A stretch of DNA of 64,000 nt, from positions 108,896-172,895 of the forward strand of contig NZ_JARGNU010000008.1 of NCBI RefSeq assembly GCF_029212375.1. Direction: 5' to 3'. Made by a program: the position numbers and the translations under genes. Of this stretch, positions 44,949 to 53,914 are shown in pieces. This DNA is from Zhongshania sp. Its GTDB lineage: Bacteria; Pseudomonadota; Gammaproteobacteria; Pseudomonadales; Spongiibacteraceae. The notes under the pieces were generated by a model. It was given only the letters and a program-made list of their open reading frames with translations. It was not told the origin of the DNA and searched no databases. The first letter of the stretch is position 1. Every line of letters begins with the position of its first letter.

Positions 44949-46838
44949 TCATGCGAGGATAAACATCAGCTTACGCTGAAAATCATCCAGCTCAGACACC
45001 TTAACATTCACTATCTGCTCTAGCTGATAATTGCTGTGCTCGTTGAATAGGCGCAGGGTGTCGGCATCGAAGCTGAGTTTTCCGGGTATGGTGCGGGCTT
45101 CTACAAAGCCGCTTATACCGGAGTCTTCGAGTTCCACGCTAAAACCGCCGCCATTAACGTGGGCAATGCGGGCGCGGTAAACGGTGTCGCTGGTATTAGT
45201 GGCAAGGTATTGGTATTGCAGCCATTGCTCCATTTGCTTACTGGCTTGGCGACCGTTGCGCAGGGCGTCTTGCAGGGCGGTAGCGGTGTCTTCGTCGATG
45301 TGCTGGGCAGTTTCACCGCGGAGCTTGGCGCGAATGCAGCGCTGCACGATGAGATCGCTGTATTTACGCAGCGGCGAAGTAAAGGTGGTGTAGCGCGCTA
45401 GGCCGAGGCCAAAGTGCGGTTTGGGCTCGATACTAACGGTGCCAGGTTGCAACATGCGGGCAAAAATACTGCGCAGGGGCAGACTTGAGCTGCTGGCGTC
45501 GCAGGCTTTAATTAAGGTTTTGTAGTCGGCTAGGCTGCTTATATCGCTGTCAATTAGCTCGGGCAATTCCTTGGCGATGACTTTGCGCACATTGTCGAGA
45601 CGGTCTTCGCGCAGACCCGCGTGGCTAATGAATAGTGCGGGAGTGTCGCCTAGCCATTCTGCAACGCTGCGGTTGGCGGCGAGCATGCACTCTTCTACCA
45701 AACGGTGAGCGTCGTTGCGCTCCACTTTAATAATGCTTTCAATCTTGCGCTGCTCATTGAGCTGCAGGTGGTAATCGGGTTGCTCAGGCATCACCAAGTG
45801 GTGTTCGCGTCGATAACGATTCAGGGCTTGGCTGGCCGCGTACAGGTCTTTTAGGCTGGGATAGCCTAAATCCATTTCGTCGTGGATATGCGCGTGAACG
45901 TCGTTATAGCTCAGCTTTGCTTGGGAGTGGATCAGGGCTTCGCTAAACTGAATGTCGCTAATGGCGCCATCATGACTAACCTGCAGGGTGCAGACCATCG
46001 CGGCGCGATCTTCATTGGCTAGCAGCGAGCAAGCACCTTGGGAGACGCTATTAGGCATCATCGGTTGATTAAAGCCTGGCAAATAGACACTGCTAGCGCG
46101 CTGTTTGGCTGCAAGGTCTAGAGGGCTGCCTGGGGCGATAAAGGCACCGGGGTCAGCCACGGCAACCTTCAGCGTCCAGCCGTTCTCGTTGCTCTGGGCC
46201 CAGAGCGCGTCGTCTAAGTCGCGGGTTTCGGCAGCGTCGATGGTTACAAACGGCAGTTCGCGCAGATCTTCACGGCCATCTAAGTAAGCGTCGTCGGTTA
46301 TGCCGCAGCTAGCGGGCCAGTCGCGGGGCAATTTAAATTTGCGCTGGGTGTACTTGCCTTCAATTCCGGCTTGATCGGGTCGGCCGATATTCTCTAATAC
46401 CTTGACCTGAGATTTACCGTCTTTAAAAGGGTGTTGTGCTACCTGACAGTAAAGCAAATCGCCCTCGGCGCACTTCTTGCGCTGCGACGGGGGAATAAAC
46501 AGCAGTTTATTGAAGCGTGGCAGGTCTGGTTCTACAAAGTGCCCTTGGCCGCGAACAATATAGCGACCAGTAAAGCAGTCTAGCGGGCTGTCGATGAGCT
46601 TTTCGAGCTCAGCCTTAAACTTACCCTTGTCGTCGGTGTGCACGGTGATTTTGACGCGATCGCCGGGAAACACCCGCTGCATATCGTCTGGGGCAAGAAA
46701 TACGTCGCGCTTGTCATCTAAGCGCACAAAACCGAAGCGGCGCTGGCTGCCGCGAACTTCGCCTTCACCTTGATCTTTGGTGTCAATAATATGAGTTTTG
46801 AGTTGGCGGAGCTGCTGCAGGGCATTTTTGTCGAGCAT
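44949..46838 (-). CDS. rnb: Exoribonuclease II
   Basis: A 629-aa RNase II/R-type enzyme. Cold-shock domains precede the RNB domain, with its catalytic acidic cluster in FVTIDAAETRDLDDALW, GFNQPMMPNSVSQGACSLLANEDRAAMVC, and the HAGLREDRLDNVRKVIAKELP and YTTFTSPLRKYSDLIVQR blocks; a C-terminal S1 domain follows (VYRARIAHVNGGGFSVELEDSGISGF). Its length matches RNase II (about 640) rather than RNase R (about 800). It degrades mRNA 3' to 5'. A long divergent gap separates it from phoH. Confidence 0.93.
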   Translation of the reverse strand: MLDKNALQQLRQLKTHIIDTKDQGEGEVRGSQRRFGFVRLDDKRDVFLAPDDMQRVFPGDRVKITVHTDDKGKFKAELEKLIDSPLDCFTGRYIVRGQGHFVEPDLPRFNKLLFIPPSQRKKCAEGDLLYCQVAQHPFKDGKSQVKVLENIGRPDQAGIEGKYTQRKFKLPRDWPASCGITDDAYLDGREDLRELPFVTIDAAETRDLDDALWAQSNENGWTLKVAVADPGAFIAPGSPLDLAAKQRASSVYLPGFNQPMMPNSVSQGACSLLANEDRAAMVCTLQVSHDGAISDIQFSEALIHSQAKLSYNDVHAHIHDEMDLGYPSLKDLYAASQALNRYRREHHLVMPEQPDYHLQLNEQRKIESIIKVERNDAHRLVEECMLAANRSVAEWLGDTPALFISHAGLREDRLDNVRKVIAKELPELIDSDISSLADYKTLIKACDASSSSLPLRSIFARMLQPGTVSIEPKPHFGLGLARYTTFTSPLRKYSDLIVQRCIRAKLRGETAQHIDEDTATALQDALRNGRQASKQMEQWLQYQYLATNTSDTVYRARIAHVNGGGFSVELEDSGISGFVEARTIPGKLSFDADTLRLFNEHSNYQLEQIVNVKVSELDDFQRKLMFILA

Positions 46839-46929
46839 GGAGGCGTGGTACCTGTGTTCGGGTCGCTAAAAAGGGCTACAGGGTAGCGGAAATGCGCAGC
46901 AGAGTCTTCCCAAATCGACGTAATAACGG

Positions 46930-46958
46930 TTGACAATGATGGCCATCGCTTTTAATAA
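46930..46958 (+). promoter_or_regulatory. Strong sigma-70 promoter upstream of phoH with a long leader
   Basis: TTGACA (46930-46935), 17 bases, TAATAA (46953-46958). The likely start at about 46965 gives a leader of roughly 225 bases before the phoH ATG, with a hairpin CTCGTGC/GCGCGAG (near 47127-47145) and TTTTT at about 47159-47163. The rest of the 352-base gap between rnb and phoH shows no gene. Confidence 0.6.
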
Positions 46959-47190
46959 TCAAGCTACGCTATGCTGTATGGAGCGGTCTGTTGCCGCCAG
47001 AATTCAACTGCCTATGGGCTTACAGTCACCATCTCTTTGCGCACCGCGGTCACGCTGTGTCGCGGCAACAGTTTTACCCCCTTCGTTTTGATTTTACTCA
47101 TTTATTTGTCTTTCTCCGGTCTTCTCGTGCTCTTGGCGCGAGGGCGATGAGGTGCCGGTTTTTGTCGTTGTTGCCAACAGAGAGTGTCCT

Positions 47191-48576
47191 ATGGAAAAAA
47201 TCTTTGTTCTTGATACCAATGTTCTATTGCATGACCCGATGGCGCTGAGCGCCTTTCATGAACATCGGGTGATTATCCCGATGACGGTGCTGGAGGAACT
47301 CGATCATATCAAGGACAGGCGCGACAAAGACGTGAGTCGCGAAGCGCGGATCGCCATTAATGCGGTTGATAAAATATTATTTAACGCCAGTCCTAAGGCG
47401 ATACAGGAAGGGGTGCCGATTCCCTCTGCGCGGGATGACAACAAAAATGGCAGCCTAGCTATTTTCCCAGACCAACTGATTAAGCACGACACCGCTGCGC
47501 CTTATCTTGATGGCAGCGAGCACCAGGCTAACGATAACCGAATCATCAATGTCGCCCTGCATTTGCAGCTCAAAAACCCCAAGGCTTATGTCTGCCTAGT
47601 GACCAAAGACATTAATATGCGCCTTAAGGCGAAAGGCTCAGGGCTGGAGAATGTTGAAGACTACCGCAAAGATCGGGTGTTGGATGACATTCAGTTTATG
47701 GCCAAGGGCTATGAGCACCTAGCCGGTACGTTGTGGGAATCTGTAGACAAGGTAGACACCTTGCGCGAGGGCAGTCAGACCATTCATGTATTGAATCGTG
47801 AACTGCTGCCCAAGGCGCATATCAATCAGTTTGTATACGACGACAACGATTTTGTCGGCATGGTGCGGGCGGTTGATAAGGCGAAGATTGAGCTGCTCGA
47901 CCTGAGTCGCGATCAGTTAATGCATCAGCGGATGTGGGGTTTGAGCCCTCGCAATTTTGAACAGGCCATGGCCTTTTTTCTAATTGCGCAAAGCAATATT
48001 GATATGACGGTGCTAACAGGGCCAGCGGGTTCAGGTAAAACGCTCATTGCTTTAGCTTACGGTCTGCACGCTATTTTGGAAGAAAAGCGTTACGACAAAA
48101 TGATTGTGGCGCGTTCTACGCCGCCCATGGCGGAGGATATCGGCTTTTTACCCGGTACCGAGGAAGAAAAAATGGCGCCGTGGTTGGCGGCATTTGAAGA
48201 TAACTTGGAAGTATTGCACGGCAGCGACGAGTCGCCCTACAGCAGTATTGAGTATGTGAAAGACAAGGCTAACATTCAATTTAAGTCACTCAATTTTATG
48301 CGGGGACGTTCCTTTAATAATGCCTATATTGTTATTGATGAGGCTCAGGGTCTGACTCAGTTTCAGCTTAAATCGATTATTACGCGGGTGGGGGTAAACT
48401 CTAAAATTGTGGTGTTGGGTAATTTGGCTCAGATCGACAATCAATATATTTCACCGCTAACCTCAGGTTTAACCTATCTTGTAGAGAAGTGTAAGCACTT
48501 TGAGCATGCGGGGGTGATGCACGTGAATGGTATTGAGCGCTCGCGCTTGGCGGCGTTTGCTGAGGAAAATCTCTGA
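47191..48576 (+). CDS. phoH: PhoH-family ATPase with N-terminal PIN domain (PhoH2)
   Basis: A 461-aa protein. The PIN ribonuclease-like domain (residues 1-130) carries the acidic residues in FVLDTNVLLHDP, EELDHIKDRRDKD and DNRIINVALHLQ. The PhoH ATPase part has Walker A GPAGSGKTLIA (about 277-287), VARSTPPMAEDIGFLPG and the Walker B VIDEAQGLTQFQLKSIITR. PhoH2-type proteins unwind and cut RNA in mycobacteria. The ATG at 47191 begins the PIN fold; upstream codons are leader. Followed by an inverted repeat. Confidence 0.93.
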   Translation: MEKIFVLDTNVLLHDPMALSAFHEHRVIIPMTVLEELDHIKDRRDKDVSREARIAINAVDKILFNASPKAIQEGVPIPSARDDNKNGSLAIFPDQLIKHDTAAPYLDGSEHQANDNRIINVALHLQLKNPKAYVCLVTKDINMRLKAKGSGLENVEDYRKDRVLDDIQFMAKGYEHLAGTLWESVDKVDTLREGSQTIHVLNRELLPKAHINQFVYDDNDFVGMVRAVDKAKIELLDLSRDQLMHQRMWGLSPRNFEQAMAFFLIAQSNIDMTVLTGPAGSGKTLIALAYGLHAILEEKRYDKMIVARSTPPMAEDIGFLPGTEEEKMAPWLAAFEDNLEVLHGSDESPYSSIEYVKDKANIQFKSLNFMRGRSFNNAYIVIDEAQGLTQFQLKSIITRVGVNSKIVVLGNLAQIDNQYISPLTSGLTYLVEKCKHFEHAGVMHVNGIERSRLAAFAEENL

Positions 48577-48606
48577 GTTCGGCAGCGTAGTAAACGGTGC
48601 GATAAT

Positions 48607-48645
48607 GTCCGTAAAAGTAGTGAAAACCTGCTTTTACGGGCGGAC
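48607..48645 (+). repeat. Inverted repeat after phoH
   Basis: CCGTAAAAG (48609-48617) and CTTTTACGG (48631-48639) pair perfectly, and the outer bases GT/GGAC extend it with a bulge. There is no T-run, so a Rho-dependent or protective role is as likely as termination. Confidence 0.55.
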
Positions 48646-48737
48646 GGAAATGTCAATACGGTGAATCCGTCATGGAGCTTGCTGCGCCATAGGTCTAGTG
48701 TTATCTGGCTAAAGATCCAGAATTAGGTAGGCCGGTT

Positions 48738-48986
48738 ATGGACATAACACACGAAAAACGCAGGGCAGAACCCCCTGTGCCTGAGAATGCGCTGAATATG
48801 CTTACCGATATGCAGAAGATTGCGCTGCGCAGAATCGAAAATTTTGGTTGGCACCTTAAGTTTATTCGCCACCCAAGCTTTGAGCCGCCACTGGTGGTGG
48901 TTGAGAACTCTACCGGCGTTAATATTGGTGTCTTAGAGGAAGATGGCGGCGTGAACCTAAATCCGCAAATTGTACTGCGGGATTAA
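48738..48986 (+). CDS. Small conserved hypothetical protein
   Basis: An 82-aa soluble protein starting MDITHEKRRAEPPVPENALN, with MQKIALRRIENFGWHLKFIRHP and PPLVVVENSTGVNIGVLEEDGGVNLNPQI. The pattern of helix, then three short strands, suggests a compact domain. I have seen relatives in pseudomonads but know no function. TAGG at 48726-48729 serves as ribosome-binding site. Convergent with the DUF971 gene. Confidence 0.72.
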   Translation: MDITHEKRRAEPPVPENALNMLTDMQKIALRRIENFGWHLKFIRHPSFEPPLVVVENSTGVNIGVLEEDGGVNLNPQIVLRD

Positions 48987-49002
48987 TATCAGCCAAAAAT
49001 TA

Positions 49003-49386
49003 TCAGCCAAAAAATTTAACTACCTGTTGGTCAGGATCTCTGCTGGCTTTGGCATTGTGAAGTTTTTGTAAATAGCTTTCCCACTTAGCGTCTTTGGTTT
49101 CGCACAGCTCCCGCAAATACACCCACGAGAAAATGCCACTGTCGTGGCCGTCGCTAAACACCAGCTGCAAAGCGTAGTTGCCCACCGGAATTAACTCGGT
49201 AATCTTTACATGCATTTTGCCGGTTTGTAGGGTTTCCTGCCCCGCGCCGTGGCCGCGTACCTCAGCCGAGGGCGAATGTACCCGCAAAAACTCAGCGTCC
49301 AAGGCAAACTGCTCGCCACCGGCGTAAGTGAGTTCCAACTGCTGGGACTGTTTGCGAAATTTAATATCGGTAGGCGCTTGGCTCAT
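49003..49386 (-). CDS. DUF971 / gamma-butyrobetaine-hydroxylase N-terminal-like protein
   Basis: A 127-aa protein: FRKQSQQLELTYAGGEQFALDAEFLRVHSPSAEVRGHG, IPVGNYALQLVFSDGHDSGIFSWVYLREL is the DUF971 signature. DUF971 proteins have a role in iron-sulfur cluster handling in some bacteria but this one is not characterised. It follows hslU on the same strand, as in many gammaproteobacteria, with repeat element B between them. Confidence 0.87.
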   Translation of the reverse strand: MSQAPTDIKFRKQSQQLELTYAGGEQFALDAEFLRVHSPSAEVRGHGAGQETLQTGKMHVKITELIPVGNYALQLVFSDGHDSGIFSWVYLRELCETKDAKWESYLQKLHNAKASRDPDQQVVKFFG

Positions 49387-49424
49387 GGTTTAATCTCTGC
49401 CTTTGTGTGGTGCCGAGCTGGGCA

Positions 49425-49458
49425 TGCGTCGGACGCCAGACGTCTGACGTCCGACGCA
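49425..49458. repeat. Dispersed intergenic repeat, copy B
   Basis: An 11-bp perfect inverted repeat, TGCGTCGGACG (49425-49435) and CGTCCGACGCA (49448-49458), with the palindrome CAGACGTCTG in its loop. It lies between hslU and the DUF971 gene and lacks the heptad array. Confidence 0.8.
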
Positions 49459-49462
49459 AAGC

Positions 49463-50782
49463 CTAGAGTATAAATCGGCTCAAATCTTCATCCTTCGCCA
49501 ATTCACCTAGCTGTTCATTCACGTAATCGGCATCAATCTTAACTGGGTCTTTGATGTCGCCAGCGTCAAAGGAAATCGTCTCCAAAAGGCGCTCGAGCAT
49601 GGTGTGCAGGCGGCGTGCGCCGATATTCTCGGTGCGCTCGTTCACTTCCCACGCGGTTTCGGCAATGCGGCGAATACCGTCGGCGGTGAACTCAATGCTC
49701 AGGCCTTCGGTTGCTAATAGGGCCTGATACTGCTCGGTCAAAGACGCATGTGGCTCGGTAAGAATGCGCTCAAAATCTTCGGGTGTTAATGCCGACAGTT
49801 CTACTCGAATCGGCAGGCGACCCTGCAATTCTGGGATTAGGTCTGATGGTTTACTCAGGTGAAAGGCGCCTGAGGCCACAAACAAAATATGATCGGTACG
49901 AATTACGCCGTGCTTAGTGCTAACCGTGCAGCCTTCAATAAGCGGTAGTAAGTCGCGCTGTACGCCTTCGCGGGATACGTCGGCGCCACCGGTTTCTTGG
50001 CGTTTGGCGACTTTGTCGATCTCGTCAATAAAGACAATACCGTTCTGCTCAGCCGCTTCTACGGCGCGGGCCTTTAATTCTTCTTCGTTAACAAGCTTTG
50101 CAGCTTCTTCGTCTTGAAGCTGTTTGGCAGCGGCTTTAACGGTTAAGCGGCGCGTCTTTTTGCGGTCGCCGCCCATTTTAGAGAACATGCCCTGCAACTG
50201 GTTGGTCATTTCTTCCATGCCAGGTGGGGCCATGATTTCTACGCCAACGGGGGCCATATTGAGTTCTATTTCAATTTCCCGTTCGTCGAGTTCGCCTTCC
50301 CGAAGTTTTTTACGAAATAGTTGGCGAGTGCTGGTATTGCGCTCTTCTTCTGTGGCTTCGCCGCGTGCTGGCGGCAATAAGGCGTCGAGAATGCGCTCTT
50401 CAGCCGCATCGGCGGCGCGGTGAGCCACTTGCTCCATGGCCTGCTCGCGGTAGAGTTTGATTGAGACATCAACTAGATCGCGGATAATGGACTCTACATC
50501 GCGGCCAACATAGCCCACTTCGGTGAACTTGGTGGCCTCAACTTTAATGAACGGCGCGTTGGCGAGCTTGGCCAAGCGGCGGGCAATTTCAGTTTTACCT
50601 ACGCCGGTGGGGCCAATCATTAAAATGTTTTTGGGGGTAATTTCAGCGCGCAAATCTTCATTGAGTTGCATGCGCCGCCAGCGGTTGCGCAGGGCAATGG
50701 CCACCGCGCGCTTGGCATCACTTTGGCCAACAATGTGTTTATCTAATTCGTGAACAATTTCACGGGGTGTCATGGTCGACAT
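49463..50782 (-). CDS. hslU: HslU, ATPase subunit of the HslUV protease
   Basis: A 439-aa AAA+ unfoldase. Walker A is [15 protein letters not shown] (about residue 57), Walker [10 protein letters not shown], followed by an arginine-rich C-terminal part [25 protein letters not shown] and the terminal LSRFIL, the tail that docks into HslV. It unfolds proteins and feeds them to HslV, and is heat-shock induced. It lies 26 bases downstream of hslV on the same strand. Confidence 0.97.
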   Translation of the reverse strand: MSTMTPREIVHELDKHIVGQSDAKRAVAIALRNRWRRMQLNEDLRAEITPKNILMIGPTGVGKTEIARRLAKLANAPFIKVEATKFTEVGYVGRDVESIIRDLVDVSIKLYREQAMEQVAHRAADAAEERILDALLPPARGEATEEERNTSTRQLFRKKLREGELDEREIEIELNMAPVGVEIMAPPGMEEMTNQLQGMFSKMGGDRKKTRRLTVKAAAKQLQDEEAAKLVNEEELKARAVEAAEQNGIVFIDEIDKVAKRQETGGADVSREGVQRDLLPLIEGCTVSTKHGVIRTDHILFVASGAFHLSKPSDLIPELQGRLPIRVELSALTPEDFERILTEPHASLTEQYQALLATEGLSIEFTADGIRRIAETAWEVNERTENIGARRLHTMLERLLETISFDAGDIKDPVKIDADYVNEQLGELAKDEDLSRFIL

Positions 50783-50808
50783 GGAGACTCCGAGGGCGCC
50801 CTTGGGCG

Positions 50809-51348
50809 CTAGTATTCCAAAGATTCAATGGTGCGGCTGTGATTGGTGTAAATACAGATGTCACCCGCAATGGTCAGGCCTTTTTCAACAATATCACCGG
50901 CGCTAAGTTCGGTATTGTCCATTAGCGCGCGGGCCGCAGCGGTGGCAAAGGAGCCGCCAGAGCCAATGGCAATCATATTGTCTTCGGGCTCGATGACGTC
51001 GCCATTGCCGCTGATAACGAGGGTGGTTTCTTTGTCGGCAACAATCAGTAGGGCTTCGAGTTGGCGCAGAGAGCGCTCGCTGCGCCAAGCCTTGGCGAGT
51101 TCAACGGCGGCCTTGGTGAGTTTGCCTGAGTGTTTTTCGAGCTGAATTTCAAATAGCTCAAACAGGGTAAATGCATCGGCGGTGCCGCCAGCGAAGCCGG
51201 CCAGCACTTGTTCTTTATATAGACGGCGGACTTTGCGGGCATTGCCCTTCATCACGGTGTTGCCCATGGTGACTTGACCGTCGCCGCCGATAACGACCTG
51301 ATTATTCCGGCGAACCGAGAGTATTGTGGTGCCGCGAAACTGTTCCAC
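50809..51348 (-). CDS. hslV: HslV, proteolytic subunit of the HslUV protease
   Basis: A 179-aa proteasome-beta-like peptidase. The start is [14 protein letters not shown]; the catalytic threonine should be T7, exposed after removal of a six-residue propeptide, whereas E. coli HslV starts [40 protein letters not shown] and [16 protein letters not shown] are conserved. It forms a double hexameric ring with HslU. First gene of the hslVU pair. Confidence 0.97.
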   Translation of the reverse strand: MEQFRGTTILSVRRNNQVVIGGDGQVTMGNTVMKGNARKVRRLYKEQVLAGFAGGTADAFTLFELFEIQLEKHSGKLTKAAVELAKAWRSERSLRQLEALLIVADKETTLVISGNGDVIEPEDNMIAIGSGGSFATAAARALMDNTELSAGDIVEKGLTIAGDICIYTNHSRTIESLEY

Positions 51349-51442
51349 GCGGGACTCCTTATAATTGATAGGGAAAAGCGGGTGTGAACAGAGTTAGTGG
51401 GGTTGGCCCTTGAGATTTTCAAGGGCGCGAGAAAGCTTATGC

Positions 51443-52045
51443 TTAGTTCTTTTGGCGAATAACCAGAGTATCAATACTCTCATTAATCAACTTGCTACGG
51501 GCATCGCTCAGGGTATTGTGCGATTGGAAGGGGCCAACATAAACGCGGTGCCAGCGTTCGCCATTTGCTTCAACTGACTCTACTTTGGCATCGAGGCCGA
51601 GTAGTAGAATCTGGGCGCGGCGGCGGTCGGCGTCGGCGCCTTGACGGAATGAGCCAGCCTGTAGAATATATTTTTCCATATTGGGGTCGGGTTTGACCTC
51701 AACTGGAGGGCGGTCATTCTTGGGGGCGCTCGCCGTGGCGACGGGTTTGGCTGCGGGGCGCTCGTCGTTAACAATGACTTCGCGCTCTGGGAGCAGAGTG
51801 AAGAAATCGAATTTGGTATTAGTGGTGACTTCTTTGCGGTCGGCTTTTACCTTGGCTTCGGCGGCAGTTTTTGCCGCAGCAACCTTGGTCTCGTTACTGG
51901 GTTGTTTGCTCATTGCGCTAAACACTAGCACCGAGCAGATTACTCCAGCTATAAAGCCCGTGCCCAGCAGCACGGAAGCGGGTAGGCCGCTTCTGGCGGG
52001 GCTGCGGGTGGCGCCGCGGCTGGTTTTTTTAGGGGCTTGTGCCAT
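51443..52045 (-). CDS. SPOR-domain division protein (FtsN-like)
   Basis: A 200-aa protein with one N-terminal membrane helix (LPASVLLGTGFIAGVICSVLVFSA, about 21-44) and a C-terminal SPOR domain (EKYILQAGSFRQGADADRRRAQILLLGLDAKVESVEANGERWHRVYVGPFQ). SPOR domains bind denuded septal peptidoglycan. Homologues in this position, between argS and hslV, are annotated FtsN-like in pseudomonads. It starts three bases downstream of argS's stop, so they are cotranscribed. Confidence 0.88.
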   Translation of the reverse strand: MAQAPKKTSRGATRSPARSGLPASVLLGTGFIAGVICSVLVFSAMSKQPSNETKVAAAKTAAEAKVKADRKEVTTNTKFDFFTLLPEREVIVNDERPAAKPVATASAPKNDRPPVEVKPDPNMEKYILQAGSFRQGADADRRRAQILLLGLDAKVESVEANGERWHRVYVGPFQSHNTLSDARSKLINESIDTLVIRQKN

Positions 52046-52048
52046 GCC

Positions 52049-53803
52049 TTACATTTCCTCTGGAGCAGATACGCCCAGTAAACTTAGGCCGTTGCGCAAT
52101 ACTTGCTGCACGGCGCAGGCCAGTGCAAGGCGGGCATCGCGCACGGCGGTATCTTCGCCGAGCATTTTGTGGGCGTTGTAATAGGTGTGAAAGTCGCCAG
52201 CCAATTCCCGCAAGTAATGCGCCAAGCTGTGGGGCTCGAAGTGCTCGGCAGCGCTGGCGAGTGTCTCAGGGTAGCGTGACAGTTTCACTAGCAGGTCTTT
52301 TTCGGCCTCATTATCGAGCTTGGCTAAATTGGCAAGGCCCGCTGCTGGCGTCCACGTTTCGCCCTGCTCGGCGAGCTTGCGGAGAATGCTGGCCACCCGC
52401 GCATGGGCGTATTGAATATAGTAAACCGGATTGTCCTTGGTTTCTGACTTCGCTAATTCCAAATCGAAATCGGTGGCTTGATCGGCCTTGCGCATAATAT
52501 AAAAGAAGCGCGCGGCGTCGTTGCCGACATCTTCGCGCAGCTCGCGCAGGGTCACAAAGGAGCCCGAGCGGGTCGACATTTGCACTTGCTGGTCGCCGCG
52601 ATACAGCGATACAAACTGCACTAGCCGCACCACGAGTTTCTCGGGGTCTATGCCCATGGCTTCCAGCGCTGCTTTTACGCGGCAGATGTAGCCATGGTGA
52701 TCGGCGCCCCAAATATTGACGACGGTGTCGAAGCCGCGCTCAAATTTATTGAGGTGGTAGGCAATGTCCGAGGCGAAATAGGTGGTTTGGCCATTGTCAC
52801 GCTTCACCACGCGGTCTTTGTCGTCGCCAAAGCGGGTCGACATAAACCACAGCGCGCCGTCGCGCTCTTCGATAAAGCCGTTGTCTTGAAGTTTGGCGAT
52901 GGCGCGGCTGACCTGATCGGGATCGTGGGTCAGGCTGCGCTCAGAAAACCACTGCTGGTATTCAATGCCGAATTCCGCCAAATCGCTGCGAATGTCACCG
53001 AGAATAGCGTCTAAGCCCTTGTTGAACGTAATTTGGTAGTTGTCGCCAAGCAGTTCTTTGGCGCGGTTAATAAGGCCGTCGATGTGCTTCTCTTTGTCGC
53101 CCTCGGGGGCGTCGGTGCATACGCCGGCAAAAACGTCGGTGGCAGCATGGCGCAGAATTTCGCCGTGCTCGGCCAGCAGTTCGCGGCCATAGTCGGCAAT
53201 ATAATCACCCTGATAGCCATTGCTGGGAAAGGTGATGGTCTCGCCGCAGGCCTGCAGATAGCGCAGCCATACACTGGTGCCGAGGATGTCCATCTGGCGG
53301 CCGGCGTCATTTACATAATATTCACGGCACACATCATAGCCGGCTGCTTCCAGCATATTGGCGACGCTGGCGCCGTAGGCTGCGCCGCGACCGTGACCAA
53401 CGTGCAGCGGGCCAGTCGGGTTGGCCGAGACAAACTCAACCTGCATTGATTTGTTACGGCTGGCATGGCGACCAAACTGCTCACCTTGGGCGAAAATGTC
53501 GTGTAAAACTTGGTAGTTACTGGCTTCGTCGACGAAAAAGTTAATAAAACCGGGGCCGGCGATATCGACTTTAACAATGTCGCTGGTTTCTGGCAGGGCA
53601 TCGACAATCAGCTGGGCAATGGCGCGGGGGTTAGACTTTAATGGCTTGGCCAAAGTCATTGCGATATTGCTGGCGAAATCGCCGTGGGCCTTGTCGCGGG
53701 TGTGCTCCACTTGAATATTTGCCACCAAATCTTCTGGCCAAGCGTGGGCGCTGCGCAGGGTTTGCAGGGCCTGATGGATATGTGCGGCAACTTTCTCTTT
53801 CAT
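52049..53803 (-). CDS. argS: Arginyl-tRNA synthetase
   Basis: A 584-aa class Ia synthetase with the N-terminal ADD domain (residues 1-110), the HIGH-type site FVSANPTGPLHVGHGRGAAYG, IWGADHHGYI, the KMSKS-type segment QVQMSTRSGSFVTL and a C-terminal DALR anticodon-binding domain ending NGLSLLGVSAPEEM. It charges tRNA-Arg. It is downstream of priA, with 111 bases between. Confidence 0.97.
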   Translation of the reverse strand: MKEKVAAHIHQALQTLRSAHAWPEDLVANIQVEHTRDKAHGDFASNIAMTLAKPLKSNPRAIAQLIVDALPETSDIVKVDIAGPGFINFFVDEASNYQVLHDIFAQGEQFGRHASRNKSMQVEFVSANPTGPLHVGHGRGAAYGASVANMLEAAGYDVCREYYVNDAGRQMDILGTSVWLRYLQACGETITFPSNGYQGDYIADYGRELLAEHGEILRHAATDVFAGVCTDAPEGDKEKHIDGLINRAKELLGDNYQITFNKGLDAILGDIRSDLAEFGIEYQQWFSERSLTHDPDQVSRAIAKLQDNGFIEERDGALWFMSTRFGDDKDRVVKRDNGQTTYFASDIAYHLNKFERGFDTVVNIWGADHHGYICRVKAALEAMGIDPEKLVVRLVQFVSLYRGDQQVQMSTRSGSFVTLRELREDVGNDAARFFYIMRKADQATDFDLELAKSETKDNPVYYIQYAHARVASILRKLAEQGETWTPAAGLANLAKLDNEAEKDLLVKLSRYPETLASAAEHFEPHSLAHYLRELAGDFHTYYNAHKMLGEDTAVRDARLALACAVQQVLRNGLSLLGVSAPEEM

Positions 53804-53914
53804 GGCGTAGTGACTAACTCTCTGGGGCGAAACAAGGCCGCGTATTATCCCTGTTTACAGCTGCCGCGGCTAGTGCTGGGGGGCGCGGCTAAACCTTAAT
53901 AACGGTAAATGAGA

